Positions 32,783-46,844 are shown, counted from the first letter of the stretch. The stretch is 64,000 nt of DNA from Adiantum capillus-veneris (GCA_014529385.2 CM043951.1:110815469-110879468); one strand, 5' to 3'. Notes: generated by a model from the sequence alone, not told the origin. Program-made: numbers and translations.

Positions 32783-34140
32783 TCAACAGGTCTCCTAGTA
32801 GGGTTCTGGATAAGAGTGAAGTGGCCGAGATGCTATGGACAGGCAAGACACCTTCGTACAATCATCTCAGAGTCTTTGGTTGTGAAGCTTATAGCCATAT
32901 TTCTAAGGATTTGAGGAATAAGTTAGAGCCAAAGAGCTGGAAGTGTATATTTCTTGGCTACGGAGAATCGGGCAAGATGGGTTACCGACTTTGGGATTCT
33001 GAGTTCAGAAAAGTTATTCGTAGCAATGATGTGCATTTCAATGAATCCAAGTTTCATGCTAAGCTAGAGAAGACAGCGGAGATCAAAAGAGTTGTCTTTA
33101 GGGAAGATGGACCTAGTGCTAGCACATCAAGACAACATGGTCAGGCTCAGGAACAGCCTATAGTGGCTAGAGAGGCAGAATCAGTTGTGGTGAGACGTTT
33201 TGAGCGTGTCTCCAAACCACCTGATCGTTATGTCCCACCTCTAAATTATATCATGCTCACGGATTGCCGAGAACCATCTTGTTACAAAGAGGCATTACAA
33301 GTGGTTGACTCGAAAAAATGGCAGTTGGCCATGCAATCAGAGATGACGGCTCTGCATAAGAATCAAACGTGGGATTTGGTTCAATTGCCAGAGGGCAAGA
33401 AAGCTCTACCTTGTAAGTGGGTTTACAGGTATAAGCTTACTCCTCATGATGGACAGCCAAAATACAAAGCACGGTTGGTTGCTAAGGGTTTTAAGCAAGA
33501 ACACAAAATAGATTTTGATGAAGTCTTTTCACCAGTTGTTGTCAATATGACAACATTGAGAAGTGTACTTGCTTTGGTTGCCAAACATGATCTGCATTTA
33601 CATCAGATGGATGTGAAAACGGTATTTCTTCATGGAGATTTGCATGAGGAGGTTTATATGCAGCAGCCAGAAGGGTATGTTGAGAAAGGCAAAGAGAAAT
33701 TGGTATGTCGTTTGAAAAAGAGTCTCTATGGCTTGAAACAGGCACCAAGAGAATAGTACAAGAAGTTTCACCAATTTATGCTTTCTCAAGGATACAAGAG
33801 AAGTGAGGCAGATCATTGCCTGTATACTCGACAAGCTAAGGATGGTAGCTTGATAATCCTCATCTTGTATGTGGATGACATGTTACTTGCTGGTAGACAA
33901 ATGGAAGAAATTTCAGCTCTTAAGTCCAAAATGGCAAAGGTTTTTGACATGAAAAACATGGTTGAGGCAAATCATATACTGGGTATGCGTATCCAGAGAG
34001 ATAGGTCAAAAAAGATGCTTTACTTATCTCAGGAAGAGTATATTTACAAGGTGTTGCAACGTTTCCATATGGATAGGGGAAAGGCATTGATGACACCATT
34101 GTCGTCATATGTCAAGCAACCAAGATTTCCCACTGTCTGA
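32734..34140 (+). pseudogene. Copia B integrase C-terminus and reverse transcriptase
   Basis: Integrase C-terminal region: [123 protein letters not shown] at 33754-33756 sits where other elements have Trp. After it the frame continues with the intact catalytic YVDD at 33868-33879. A frame shift near 34110 separates RNase H. Confidence 0.9.
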
Positions 34141-34822
34141 GGTGGAAAAGGTTGAAATGGATACGGTGCCGTATGCATCTGCATGTGGGAGTTTGATGGA
34201 TGCAATGATTGTTACACGTCTGGATATCGCATTTGCAGTGGGAGTGGTTAGCAGATATATGTTAAATCCCGACAAGAAACATTGGGAGGCAGTGAAAGGT
34301 ATCATGAGATACTTAAAACATACAAAGAGTATGCGCATATGCTATGGTAGTCAGGATTTGAGTGTCAGAGGATACACTGACTCAGATTATGCAGGAAACT
34401 TGGATAAGAGGAGATCTACATCAAGCTATGTCTTTACATGGGATGGAGGTGCCATATCATGGCGATCTCAATTACAAGATTGTATTACGCAGTCTACTAC
34501 AGAAGCTGAGTATGTTGCAGCAAATGAGGCATGCAAAGACGCTATTTGGCTTGGTAGATTGGTAGCAGACTTGGGAATCAAAGTAGATATACTAGAGTTA
34601 TATTGTGATAGTCAAATTGCTATACAATTGGCAAAGAATCCAGTGTTCCATTCGAAGACTAAGCATATTGATGTGAAATATCACTTCAATAGGGAAGTAC
34701 TTGAAGACAAGCAGATACAACTGATGAAGATCCACACCAAGGACAATTCTGCTGATCTACTCACAAAGGGACTTCCAGGAGAGGGCTTTGTGCATTGTCA
34801 TGAGTTATTGGGCATTGGATAG
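34109..34822 (+). pseudogene. Copia B RNase H
   Basis: YASACGSLMDAMIVTRLDIA, then DSDYAGNLDKRRSTSSYVF, TTEAEYVAANEACKDAIWL and LYCDSQIAIQLAKNPVFHSK form the copia RNase H with its acidic residues present. It ends ELLGIG* 76 nt before the 3' LTR; the PPT is AAGTGGGAGGT (34888-34898). Confidence 0.88.
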
Positions 34823-34898
34823 TTGGCAGCTCTTTGTACATTTATGTTCATAGATTTACAGTTACTTAAAGTGCCACATTGGACTTTAAGTGGGAGGT

Positions 34899-35212
<314 letters not shown>

Positions 35213-35217
35213 ACCAG

Positions 35218-37666
35218 TGGATTAACCCAAGAGGAAAAGGGAAGAAAAAAGTAATAAGTGTGGTCACCTTAGAGAAGGCAGCAAAGCTGGAGGATACATT
35301 AGTAATGCCTATTGGGAAGAGGACCACACATGCAATGGGATGAGAAGTGTGAAGAAGTGTTTCAAGAGGTGAAAGAGGTGTTAGGGGGGTTGTCAGCCAT
35401 GCAGGCTCCTGATTGGGAGCAAGCGTTTTATGTAAATCCATCAGTAGGGATGATGCCATTGGAGCCATGCTATTGTAGAAGGGGAAGGCAGCCATTATAT
35501 GAGGCCAGTGTATTGTGCAAGACGAGTGAAGTTGGTAGCAGAAAGAAAAATCTCGGAAGTAGAGCTAGTGATGGCTAGTGTAATATTTGCCTGTCGATGA
35601 TTTCGTCATTATTTGCTACCACGACATTTTGTTTTCTTAACGAGTTACGCCTTTTTGCCACAGTTAATTAATGGCACTAACATGTCAAATGTGGTCAAGA
35701 AATGGGTAATTGAGCTGCAAGAGTTTGATTTCTCTTTTTTAGTGGAAGACAGTACAAGAGCTACCCTAGCTAATTTGTTGACTTACAAGGAGAATCCCCT
35801 TCTTGTTAAGGAAGAGGTGGTCCAACACCATTCCTGGTTTTTTCTTCACCTCCTGGCCGATTTGCCACAGATCATCAATGCACATGTGTTGTTCTTTGAT
35901 GGCTCATACAGAAAAAGCCATGATGCGGCTTTAGGGGGTATAGCACTTTATGATCTAGAGGGGAAGCTAGTATACAAGAGAGGGTTCAAATTGGATGTTC
36001 ATAGTAACAATGAGGCTAAATATGCTACTTTGGAAGCCGGATTACACATTTGTTTAAAGATGGGATTAGAATGTCGAGCATAAAAGGTGATGCCTTGCTA
36101 GTTGTGAAGCAAGTGTTGGGTATATGGAAGAGCAAGAACACCTCATTGAAGGAAATGTGTTTTAGAATTAAAGGTCTGTTAAAAAAGTTTGAAGCATGGA
36201 GCATCAGACACATTGAACGTGCTCTAAATGGAGAGGCACATGAAGTAGCTCAAATCATGATTGGGGAGCTATTTGTGTTAAGGACCAATTTACCTCTTTA
36301 TCATGGCCGGAAAAGTTTGGCTCAAGAAGAGGAGTTTTTGCTAACAGGAATCATTATGAAGGACATTCAGAAGTCTAAGAAGTATGGTTTTGTGCGTGGA
36401 GCATCCAAGTACAAATTGATTGGTGATGTCTTGTACATGAAAGGGGCTGATCTCATGTTGAGACGTGTACCTTGGCGGGAGGAGCTTTATAGAGTGTTGG
36501 AAGAGAACCATGCAGGTGCATGTGGTGGACATTTTGCTCTGAAGATCACCTTGCATAAGATCTTGCAAGAGGGGTATGTATGGACTAGTTTGCACAAGGA
36601 TGTTCACCATTGGTGTAGATCTTGCAATAGATGTCAAGCATTTGGGAAGAGAGTGTTGAAGCCAGAGCTACGAAAAACTATTATGGCATTTGATGTGTTT
36701 GAAAGTGGGGGATTGATGCAAGAGGCCCGTTACCTATCACAAGCAGGGGCAAAAGCTATATTTTGATTGCAGTGGAGCATCTCTCTAGATGAGCAGAGGC
36801 TACATCAGTACATTGCAAAGGATGTGGCAAAATTTGTGTACGATGCAATATGTTGCAAGTTTGGGGTGCCACTGGAGCTACTTTCGGATAAAGGGCAAGG
36901 ATTTAGAGCTAAACTATTAGAATTTTTATGGACGAAGATGAAGATTAGGCACCAATATATAGCTGCTTACTATCCACAATGTAATGGTTTAAATGAAAAA
37001 TTCAATGGTGAATTGGTACAAATTCTTTCGAAAGTGACAGAGCACCAAGGAAAGAATTGGGATTTGGAATTGCCTAGTGTATTATGGGCTTACCATACTT
37101 CAGTGAAGACAGGTTTAGGGTTTACTCCATTTCATTTGGTATATGGAAAGGAAGCACTACTGCCTGTGGAAGTAGAGTTGCATGCGGTCAAGATGTTCGA
37201 GAAGTTGCTTGGGCAGTCCAGTGATGCATTCAAAGAGAGGCTCTTACAATTACAAGAGGTTCAGCTGGATAGGATGAGCGCATTGGAACATTGTGGACAG
37301 ATGCAAGACAAGGCTTTAGCAAAGATAAATCAAAATTTCAAAAGTAAGGGTATCAAGAAACATGACTTGGTTTTGCGATACAATAGTAAGCTGAACAAGA
37401 CATTCCAAAAGAAGTTTCAAATTAAGTGAGAAGGCCCTTTCAAGGTAGTGGAGTGTTTTTCGAATGGTACATATAAGCTGGCTAACCTGGATGGGATTTT
37501 ACATAAGTCAAGGGTAAATGGGTTGCTTCTAAAATTATATCATGCTAGATTAATGATGGTGGAGCAAGACGAGTTGTCTGCAGAACAAGTAATGTCTGTG
37601 AGGGATGAGGAGACGTATGACGCGGCGAGTCTCATGTCTCTTTTTGTTGCTGCTGACCATGAATGA
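35218..37666 (+). pseudogene. Element A gag tail, RNase H domains and integrase
   Basis: The gag tail (NPRGKGKKKVISVVTLEKAA) fuses at about 35310 directly to the RT-RNase H connection (GPHMQWDEKCEEVFQEVKEV), so protease and RT palm are deleted. The first RNase H is followed by a second one: FFDGSYRKSHDAALGG, DVHSNNEAKYATLEAG, KGDALLVVKQVLG, FEAWSIRHIERALNGEAHE. Integrase has the zinc finger (HAGACGGH, then CRSCNRCQ) and core (LSDKGQGF, NGLNEKFNGEL). The first catalytic Asp position reads VEHLSR and is followed by a stop. It ends LFVAADHE*. Frame breaks lie near 35425, 35575, 36083, 36766 and 37429. Dual RNase H is a Tat-lineage trait. Confidence 0.85.
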
Positions 37667-37694
37667 TCTAGCAAGCTAGGGGATGGGCAAATTA
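37659..37694 (+). other. PPT region of A
   Basis: CATGAATGATC covers the pol stop. AAGCTAGGGGATGGGCAAATTA follows up to the LTR start TGTTATGAG at 37695. Confidence 0.55.
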
Positions 37695-38946
<1,252 letters not shown>

Positions 38947-38950
38947 GTGT

Positions 38951-39098
38951 GTGCTTGTAAATTCCGAGGGGATCACTTGTCTTTGAGTTATGGTTTTGTT
39001 GGGGTTCTTTTGATGCCATGTGTGGTTCTGATCTTGTGTCGAGCGCTATTGGGAGACATTGCTATAGTGGTGCCCCTTGTTTTGTTTTCCCAACAACA
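38951..39098 (+). repeat. LTR of D, first copy, right part
   Basis: Continues 15344-15714 after removal of A: GTGCTTGTAAATTCCGAGGG, then ATTGGGAGACATTGCTATAG, ending AACAACA. Matches 40827-40974. Confidence 0.7.
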
Positions 39099-39104
39099 GT
39101 GTTT

Positions 39105-39122
39105 TGGTACCCCCTACCGAGG
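39105..39122 (+). other. PBS-like site of D
   Basis: TGGTACCCCCTACCGAGG starts 6 nt after the LTR end, parallel to A and E. Confidence 0.45.
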
Positions 39123-40447
39123 AGTGCTTCAAGTTACCTTTAGCCTTGATGGTGTATACATAAAATTGCATACATGATTAAGATTAGTGATGCATTGATT
39201 AGGATGAATGATGCGATGAAATAGTTGAAGCTCAGCAAGCTAGAAGAGTTGGACATGCATTACATGAGGTTTTGATCTCTCAAACAAGAGTTGTAGGTGC
39301 TTGAAGACATGATTCTGGATGCAAAAAAGGGAGAGATTCTTGGTCATTGGCACTCTTCCAACATTCTTGGGCATTGAGGTTGCCTGCACAAACTTGTTGG
39401 GTGTAAGGAACCTAGTGGATTTCTTGAAGCAAGAAAGATGGCTTGAGTATGTAAAGCAGTCTAGTGCTTCTTGTGTGCTACATATGAGAACTCCTCTGAC
39501 AATAATTGTAGCATTGGTGTTGAGCTTAAGCTAGAGATTAAGCCAGCTGCATATGATGAGGTTTGGTCTCTTGATGGTACAAACCTTAATGAGGAGTTAT
39601 ATGAAAGCAATATCATGAAAGAGAAAACCTTGGAGTGCATGTATGACAAAGAGGAAAATGTATGGTTCCATGTATGGATGGTCATAAAGATGAGGCCTTA
39701 TCTAGCTCTATGTGTTTGGATTATGGGCCTATGGATGCTCTTACTTGTGATACAAATGGCATGCATGTTGACATTATGGGTGATTTTGTTTCTCCTCCAT
39801 CTTATGAGTTGATATGGTGTTTAGATGAGTTGTGGGCATGTGGACCCATTTGGGATGCTGAGATTGGTGTTGGTGACATTGGTTGGGATTCTTGTTTGCC
39901 TACTAGTTATGCTCTTGATTGCGGTCAAGAGATGGCATGTAGTGAAAGCAATGCTTATGAGACCTATGGGGAGGATGATAGTAGTGTTGATTGGGGCTAT
40001 GATGATCCCCAAGTGGAGTTGGATGAGACTCATATGCAATTCCTTGTATGCCATGCAATGTCATGGTTACAAAATTAGAGAAATCTCAAATGCACATGTC
40101 TTTTGAAGATGTCTATGACTTAGAAAGTTGGGACAACCATATTGATCATGATAACAAAGAAGACATTTCTTGTCTTGGCATGGATGATATGTACATGTAT
40201 TTGAGCGATGGGAATGGTGATGTGTGATCTTCTTCTCGGAATGACATGAATAGTTGGAGCTTGACAATGCTAAGGAATTGGCCTTGGAACATAGAGGATG
40301 CCCATATGTGTGCATAATGGATGCAAGGAACTGCACTTTTATATTTGAACGTGGTAAGGGTATATGGTGTTTATACCTTGTACATGATGTATCTTTGTAC
40401 ATAAGCTTGTGCATAGTCTATTGCTGAGCATGAATGCACTATGGGCA
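39123..40447 (+). pseudogene. Internal region of D with a broken acidic reading frame
   Basis: A discontinuous frame runs from about 39471 to 40078. CATYENSSDNNCSIGVELKL and YDEVWSLDGTNLNEELYESN continue after a shift near 39660 as MDGHKDEALSSSMCLDYGPM, GIPWDAEIGVGDIGWDSC-like text and YGEDDSSVDWGYDDPQVELD. It is acidic and Cys/Trp-containing, with no pol motif. I do not recognise it; it may be a gag-tail relic, like the acidic tail of E. The region ends GAGCATGAATGCACTATGGGCA before the second LTR. Confidence 0.4.
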
Positions 40448-40974
40448 TGGCAGGTTGCTGTTTGTGCCAATTTCTCACATAGAGGTGTAAAGATTTGAAA
40501 TTTTTGGTCTTCAAAACTTTTGTTTTAGAAAATTCAAAAGAATTTTTGAGGCTTAAGAGCATCCATTTTGGAGTCGTGGTTTGGGAGATACAGTCTATTT
40601 CCGGCAGGATATAGGATAATGGTAGCGTGCACACAATTTGGTGTATGGTAGGTTGTGGAAGCTCTCTTGTTTGGTGGCGTGTCTACACTTAAATATTTTG
40701 ATTTTGAAGAGTTATTTGGTGAAGGTGGAAGCTCTATTCCTCAAGTGCATTGGTTGGTGTGTGTTGTAAATCCATGCTAGGGCAGGTGCTTCCTAGTTTC
40801 CATGGTGGTCTTTTGGGTGGGCATGTGCTTGTAAATTCCTAGGGGATCACTTGTGTTTGAGTTGTGATTTTGTTCGGTTTCTTTGATGCCATGTGTGGTG
40901 ATGATCTCTTGTCTCAAGTGCTATTGGGAGACATTGCTATAGAGGTGCCCCTTGTTCTTGTTTTTTGAACAACA
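40448..40974 (+). repeat. LTR of D, second copy (intact)
   Basis: 527 bp, uninterrupted, from TGGCAGGTTGCTG to GAACAACA. It shows the empty target site of element A as TTTTGGGTGGGCATGTGCTTG. Confidence 0.7.
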
Positions 40975-41817
40975 TTTATGTAGGTTGTATTGCAACTGCA
41001 AGTTATCACCTTCTTGATCTTCAATACCAAATAGGTCTTCATCGATTATAGTCCCAAGAACCTGCCTTGATTTGACACTCACTGGCACATGATGCATGTC
41101 ATACACCTTTGCTTGGGGTGACCGAATGGTTATACCATTGGACATGTTGCTGAGCAAAAAACTTGAGAAGAGTGTCTTTGTAGCCCATTGTGGATATGTT
41201 AAATGCTAGCAAAAAACGTACAAGGCCACCAAACCAATTGTATGCAAAACTGCCAATTTTTGCAACTTTTATGTTCTCAATTACCTTAGCTAAAATTGCA
41301 TATGTGTTTACTGCTCACGCCACCAAAACAGGGGAGCTGCAGTCCTGCGTTTCGATATGCAATGATTTGTCGGTCACCGTCTGCACCTTGCTTATCTACT
41401 AGGAGCATCGAGTAGAGGATGTGAACAAGTTGGTGTGAATACCTGCTTGGGTAAGGCCTCAAGATCAAATTAGGTGGTCCATTTAAAAAGCAATGTGAAG
41501 GCGAATATCTGTAGCGAAGAAACCAGTAATGGCGGCGATGGCGTGGATGACCAATTTGCTCGCAGCGGGCTAAGGCCACCAAACTAGGAGATGTTGTGGT
41601 ATCGAGAGACGCTCCTCAGGCCAAGGCGATTTCGCTGCTGCCGATTACAGGCAAAGACTTGCATATCGATCTGCTCCCATCTTCTCTGCATAAGTGGCCG
41701 CTCTTGCGTGCTGACTTGAGACCAAGAACCAAAGCTCTAATACCATCTGATAGGTTGCAGGTCTATGGAGGATGCAGTCGAGGGGTTGCCATGGCTAGCG
41801 TGCAGCAGAAAGAATTG

Positions 41818-41902
<85 letters not shown>

Positions 41903-42200
41903 ATGACTTTTTTTTAATTGATTGCTTGTTAAAAAAAGCATGACCTTACATATAAAGACAAAAGAATTTCCATGCAAACTTTACTCTAACTGATGGTCTA
42001 TAGCTGCATGTCTTGAGACTTGTTCTCACGGGCTTAGACATTAGCTGAATCCGGGCTTGCATACCCAACAGTCCTTGTGGTCTCATTTGCCCGTATTGAG
42101 CATTTTTGTCATACTTTTGTGGGTAATAATACTTGTTTGTCTCATGGTTTGTCCACTTGCCCTCGATAGTGCACCATTTGGGTGCGTCATTGGTCCCATG
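40975..42200. other. Unassigned region with (GA)n
   Basis: No recognisable gene. A 78-codon minus-strand frame at 41157-40921 (GITIRSPQAKVYDMHHVPVS) looks protein-like but matches nothing I know. A pure (GA)n array of about 41 units lies at 41819-41900. Confidence 0.4.
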
Positions 42201-42216
42201 GGTCGTCCTTGTGGTG

Positions 42217-43744
42217 GACCTTGTTCTAGCCCTCTCACCGGCGAGTAATCAACAAATCATCGACATAAAGAACAATGATGAGAAGTACATCACCCTCATA
42301 AAGAACGACCTTGTTCTAGCCCTCTCAATGGCAAGTAATCATCAACATAAAGAACGACAATGAGAAGTACGTCACCCTCATGCTTTACATACAAAGTGCT
42401 TCCTATTGGACTGTTATGAAAGCCTCGTTTACCCAAACGAGTGTTAGCTTTCTCATACCAAGCACATGGAGACTGGTTCAACCCATACAAAGCTTTCTTA
42501 AATTTGCACACTTTATCTTCCTATCCTTTCTTGACAAATCCACGAGGCTGCATTACATAAACTTCCTCAAATATGTCACCATTCAAGATAGCAGTAACAA
42601 TGTCTAATTGATGTACATCCCATCCAAAATAAGCTACCAATGCACATAGAAAATGCATAGTAATTGGGAGCAAAACTCTCTTCATAATCTATGCCTTTTT
42701 GTTGCACATAACCTTTTGTAACAAGTTGAGCCTTATAGCGGTCAATCCTCACCATCTGGCTTACATTTCAACTTGTAAATTCACTTTGTACCAATGGCCT
42801 TTTTACCGGGAGGCAAATAACATAAAGTCCATGTGTAATTTCTACGTCATATTCTGGCAACCATCCAATTTTCAACAAAAATAATCTTCATCAAAAGACA
42901 GAGGTTTCTCTACATCACATAAACTTGAAATAGCCAAAGCATAACAATCTGATGCATAAGATGCATGGAAAGAACTTGAACGAGTACGACTAGACATAGG
43001 TGCATCCAATTTTACTATCCTGCAAAGTATGCACCAGCCATTTTGGCATACCTTTAGCTTGCTCATTCTCAACCCTTTCCACATCCAGTACCATCATGTA
43101 CATCTGCATCAGAAATTGGCCGATTTGTAATATTTTAAGAAACCCCCATAGGGTGTACATTTGTCTCATTCAAATCTACATTCAAGTTTCCACCATTCAA
43201 AAGAGGCAACAAACTATCATAAATGTCATGTGAGCTTACATTACTGTCTCTAGTACATGAAATCAAAGGCTGGACAAATTTTTCCACAAACACAACTTCT
43301 TGTGAACACAACTTCCACAAACCTTTGCTTTCAGTACTGTAACAAAGAAAAAAAGCATTTGTCATCCTTATTATCCAATTTTTTGTGTTGCATTTGTGGC
43401 ACCAAAGCATAAGCTAAACAACCAAAAACGTGCATGTGACCAATAGAGGGCTTCTTATCATTCCATGCTTCATAAAGAGTCATAGACTTAAAAACTTTCA
43501 TAGGACACTTGTTGAGTACATAAGTAGCACACATGATGGCCTCAAGCCAAAACGAATGTGGTAAAGCTTGACTCTTGACAATATATCGTGCCATCTCAGT
43601 AAGAAACATGTTTACCCTATATGGCACTCTACATTGGTGTTTTAACCCACGATTAGCCAAAAATGCATTGAACTCATGAGACATGTACTCCCCCCCTTGA
43701 TTTGAACTGAGGGTGCCACACATTTTCAGCCATAGCTTAAGCAC
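42217..43744 (-). pseudogene. Ty1/copia integrase-RT fragment with duplicated YVDD segment
   Basis: From 43744 downward: SNQGGEYMSHEFNAFLANRG, SQALPHSFWLEAIMCATYVL, TLYEAWNDKKPSIGHMHVFG and KLDNKDDKCFF are the integrase core end and C-terminus. RIDRYKAQLVTKGYVQQKGI, then CKFKKALYGLNQSPCAWYEK, is RT. VLLIVVLYVDDYL holds the catalytic box at 42349-42338. An 82-bp-spaced tandem copy carries a second one (VLLIIVLYVDDLL, 42267-42256) in another frame. Several stops are present. No LTRs were found, so this is a fragment. Confidence 0.82.
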
Positions 43745-45198
43745 ATAAACACTTCGGACTTAGCTTTGAGTGGATAGGGTTAATGGGCCAATAAAAAATC
43801 GGGTCCCTGTAAAGGGACCCGCAGTGCCCCCAAGTTTATAATGGTTTTGAACCAATAATGGGACAATAAGAGTTTAGTGGTGGAGTGGATACCTCAGGTG
43901 ACAGTTAAATCTTGACCATTAGATTTAAGCTCCAACCTTGCTGGCGACATTGGCTCTCTATTCACCCAAGTGTGGCTCCATTCACAAGACCATTTTTGTT
44001 ATACACAAAAAATTCATTGTTGTACTGTGTCTTGTGTGCATCTTGGATCAAAGCATCACTTTTACTATGTGTGTGCCTTGTAGCACTCTTTCAATTGAGC
44101 TTCTCAAAGTGAAAATCTGTGAACCAAGCACTTCGGAATTTATTCTTCTTCTTAGGCAGCCTTAACTTGGCCCTTTTACCATATATACATGCATGCTTGG
44201 AGTAATTGGATCATGCGAAGATGCTAGGGTAAGGGCTATGGGCCCAAGGGGTAGGGCGATTTTTGGGAAGAAGGTGTCGAATGTCCTGTCAAAGTTTTCT
44301 GTTGTTCCGTTCCCTCCTCCCCATTTTTGGTAGCGGGAGAGGCCACTCTCCCAGCTCCCTCTTGTGCACAAATGGCGGTCTATTATTCTTTGGTCCTCCG
44401 GCATGGTTGATGGCCTGTGGTAGGGGCCGCCTCCCATTGTGTCACCAAGGGCTTTAGTGTGGCAGGATGGGCTCCCCTTTAGTCCTATTTGCCGATGCTG
44501 CTTCTCTTCTGGCGACATTGGCTCCAACAATGGTGCATGGCTCGTTGCAACAGCCTGTCTTGTTGTGCGCCAAAGTTGGTGGACGTGAAAGTTTTGCGAG
44601 GTGCGGGAGATGTTGGGCTCCCCCCTTATTCGGCCCTAGCTTGGTATATTTCCTGGGACAAAATTGTTTCCTCTTTAGCTTGTTGATGTACTCTAAATGG
44701 GTTGGGTCAATATCTACTAACATAATATGGCGGAAGGGCTCCCCTTTACACGTGTCGCAATCTGTGACCTGAAGGCTAAAGTCCAAAAAGAAAAAAAAGC
44801 CCAGTTGCACGCGATAAAGAGGGAGAGAGGGGGAGAGAGAGAGGTCGCCGAAGGCGGCCGGCCGTACTAGTATGGAACCTTTTTGTTGCCTCCCTGGCTC
44901 ATGTTGAGCAAGGAGTAGGTTTGTGGGCCTAAATGGTTGTTTTCTTAATTTACTTCTACTCTCTCTATTGGAGAGAATTTTGCCCCCAAAAAAACAAGTG
45001 ATAAAATCACAAGGCTTTCTATTGGTAAAATACATCTACACCAAATCAAGTACAAATTTTTGTTGTGTTTAACTATGCGACCGAACTTCCAAAATAAAAG
45101 AGTATCATAAACATAATCTCTTCATATCTTCATATAGAGTAACGTTTGACAAAATATAAAATAAACGAGAGGGAAAGTGAGATGTGCTGAGTTCTCGT
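43745..45198. other. Unassigned region
   Basis: Mixed-composition DNA. Several 60-190-codon ORFs occur on both strands (for example 45035-44454 minus) but none has a recognisable motif and they overlap one another. CTGGCGACATTGGCTC occurs twice (about 43939 and 44509), so a decayed repeat is likely. Confidence 0.4.
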
Positions 45199-45220
45199 GT
45201 GAGAGAGAGAGAGAGAGAGA

Positions 45221-45690
45221 GATTTAGGAAAATTACCAAAATACCTCTCAAATTATTAAAAATTCCCAAAGTACCTTGATATTTGCCATTAATTCCCGAA
45301 ATGCTCTTCAAATTTTCCAAAATATTGCTTGTGAGATCAAATTTCTCCAAATATTAAAAAGAAAATTGTGGCTTTTCATAAGAACAATGATTATTGTCTA
45401 TCAAATCAAGATGCATATCTAGAATTTGAGTTGGCTATGTAGACTTTGGAGATGAATTGCATCATTATTTTTAGGTATCGATTGCTCTTTTTATTTGTGG
45501 GAAATTACATCCCTAGCACTCAAAAACGGATCTCATTTGTCAAAAAGGAAATAAAGATTAGAAAATCTTGAACAATCTAACCAAAATAGATAAAGGGCAT
45601 TTTGGGAAATTTTGAAATTTGAGGAGTATTTTGGGAATTTCCACAAATTAAAGAGGTTTTTTGGTCATTCTCCCTAGATTTTTCTTAGGT
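45221..45690. mobile_element. Fold-back / MITE-like element
   Basis: The left arm (45221-45330, TTTAGGAAAATTACCAAAAT, then ACCTCTCAAATT) is imperfectly inverted in the right arm (45595-45690, GAGGTTTTTTGGTCATTCTC, CCTAGAT). The arms enclose about 260 bp of AT-rich sequence without an ORF. (GA)n precedes it (45199-45220). I could not define a target duplication. Confidence 0.5.
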
Positions 45691-46238
45691 TGTTTCACAC
45701 ATCATGTGAAGGTTGTCCGCGACTGCTTACCAAAGCATGATGAGAGCTAAGAATGGAAGTAACCTCGCAATGTGGAGCTTATGTTGTTCTGTTGTGGAGT
45801 TCACTTAAGTAGGAGACATCGATCAACTTGTATTGAAGGTGTCCACGATGAAGCTAAGTGTTGATATCTTGTGTGTGTGATGCTTGGCAGATGAAGCACA
45901 AGAGAAGATTGAGGAAGGTGTGAGGTGAATTGGATAATGCCAAGACAATCAGATTGTGATATCCAAAGCAATGCTCGAAAAAAACCTAGGTTTAGTGTAA
46001 TCCTAAGTACCGAGAAAAAGAACTTCAATTCCCTTGTAAGAAATTACCGCCACAAAGATACCTACGTGTAATTCCGATTTTTGTATCTGTACTTCTGTAG
46101 TCAAAAAATTATAGTTGATATCAAAGGAGGTTCTTGTTCCAAGTTTACCCTTTCTTGAGGAAAGACGAGCAGGAGATGTGCCCCTTGTTCAAGCTGTTGC
46201 AAGGCCACTCTCTGGCATTGGGGGTGTCGTCGCAACTC

Positions 46239-46349
<111 letters not shown>

Positions 46350-46390
46350 CTTTGATCACATATGGACAAAGTGTTTTCTGTGTTTTTTCT

Positions 46391-46658
46391 TTGGCCGAGA
46401 AGGGGACAAAAAGGTGAAATACGAAGCGGCACCACTGCAGGGAAGTGAAGGGACGTCGACCAATTGCATGTGTGCTAGTGTAGGTGATTCTGGTCAGTAG
46501 GTTTGTTTGTTGGGTTTCAAGCCATTGGCCGAGAAGGGGACAAAAAGGTGAAATACGAAGCAGCACCACTGCAGGGAAGTGAAGGGACGTCGACCAATTG
46601 CATGTGTGCTAGTGTAGGTGATTCTGGTCAGTAGGTTTGTTTGTTGGGTTTCAAGCCA
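46391..46658. repeat. 134-bp tandem duplication
   Basis: 46391-46524 and 46525-46658 are the same 134 bp, from TTGGCCGAGAAGGGG to GGGTTTCAAGCCA. I find one difference by eye (GAAGCGGCACC versus GAAGCAGCACC). No coding content. Confidence 0.93.
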
Positions 46659-46844
46659 CAAGCTTGTTGTTCAATGCAGACCCAAGCAGGAGAGGATGCA
46701 ATAGCCGCAAGGTTGTGAGTCCAGGCAAGCCACGTTTGATGGAAGCAAGGCACAATCGAGACAATGCTCTCTTCTCTCTCACACACTCTTACGACGAGCA
46801 GCAAGGAGGTAGACTGTGTCCTGTGAAAAAATGGCGAACGTGGG

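Noticed and set aside
40921..41157. Minus-strand 78-codon ORF (GITIRSPQAKVYDMHHVPVS)
   Set aside because: Looks protein-like but overlaps the end of the D LTR, and I could not tie it to any family.
44162..45035. Overlapping 120-190-codon ORFs on the minus strand
   Set aside because: Low-complexity, overlapping in different frames, no motif; more likely chance frames in decayed repeat DNA.
46100..46130. Copia-like PBS (TTGATATCAAAGGAGG) suggesting an LTR end
   Set aside because: Several mismatches to initiator tRNA-Met complement, no paired LTR and no pol downstream on the plus strand.
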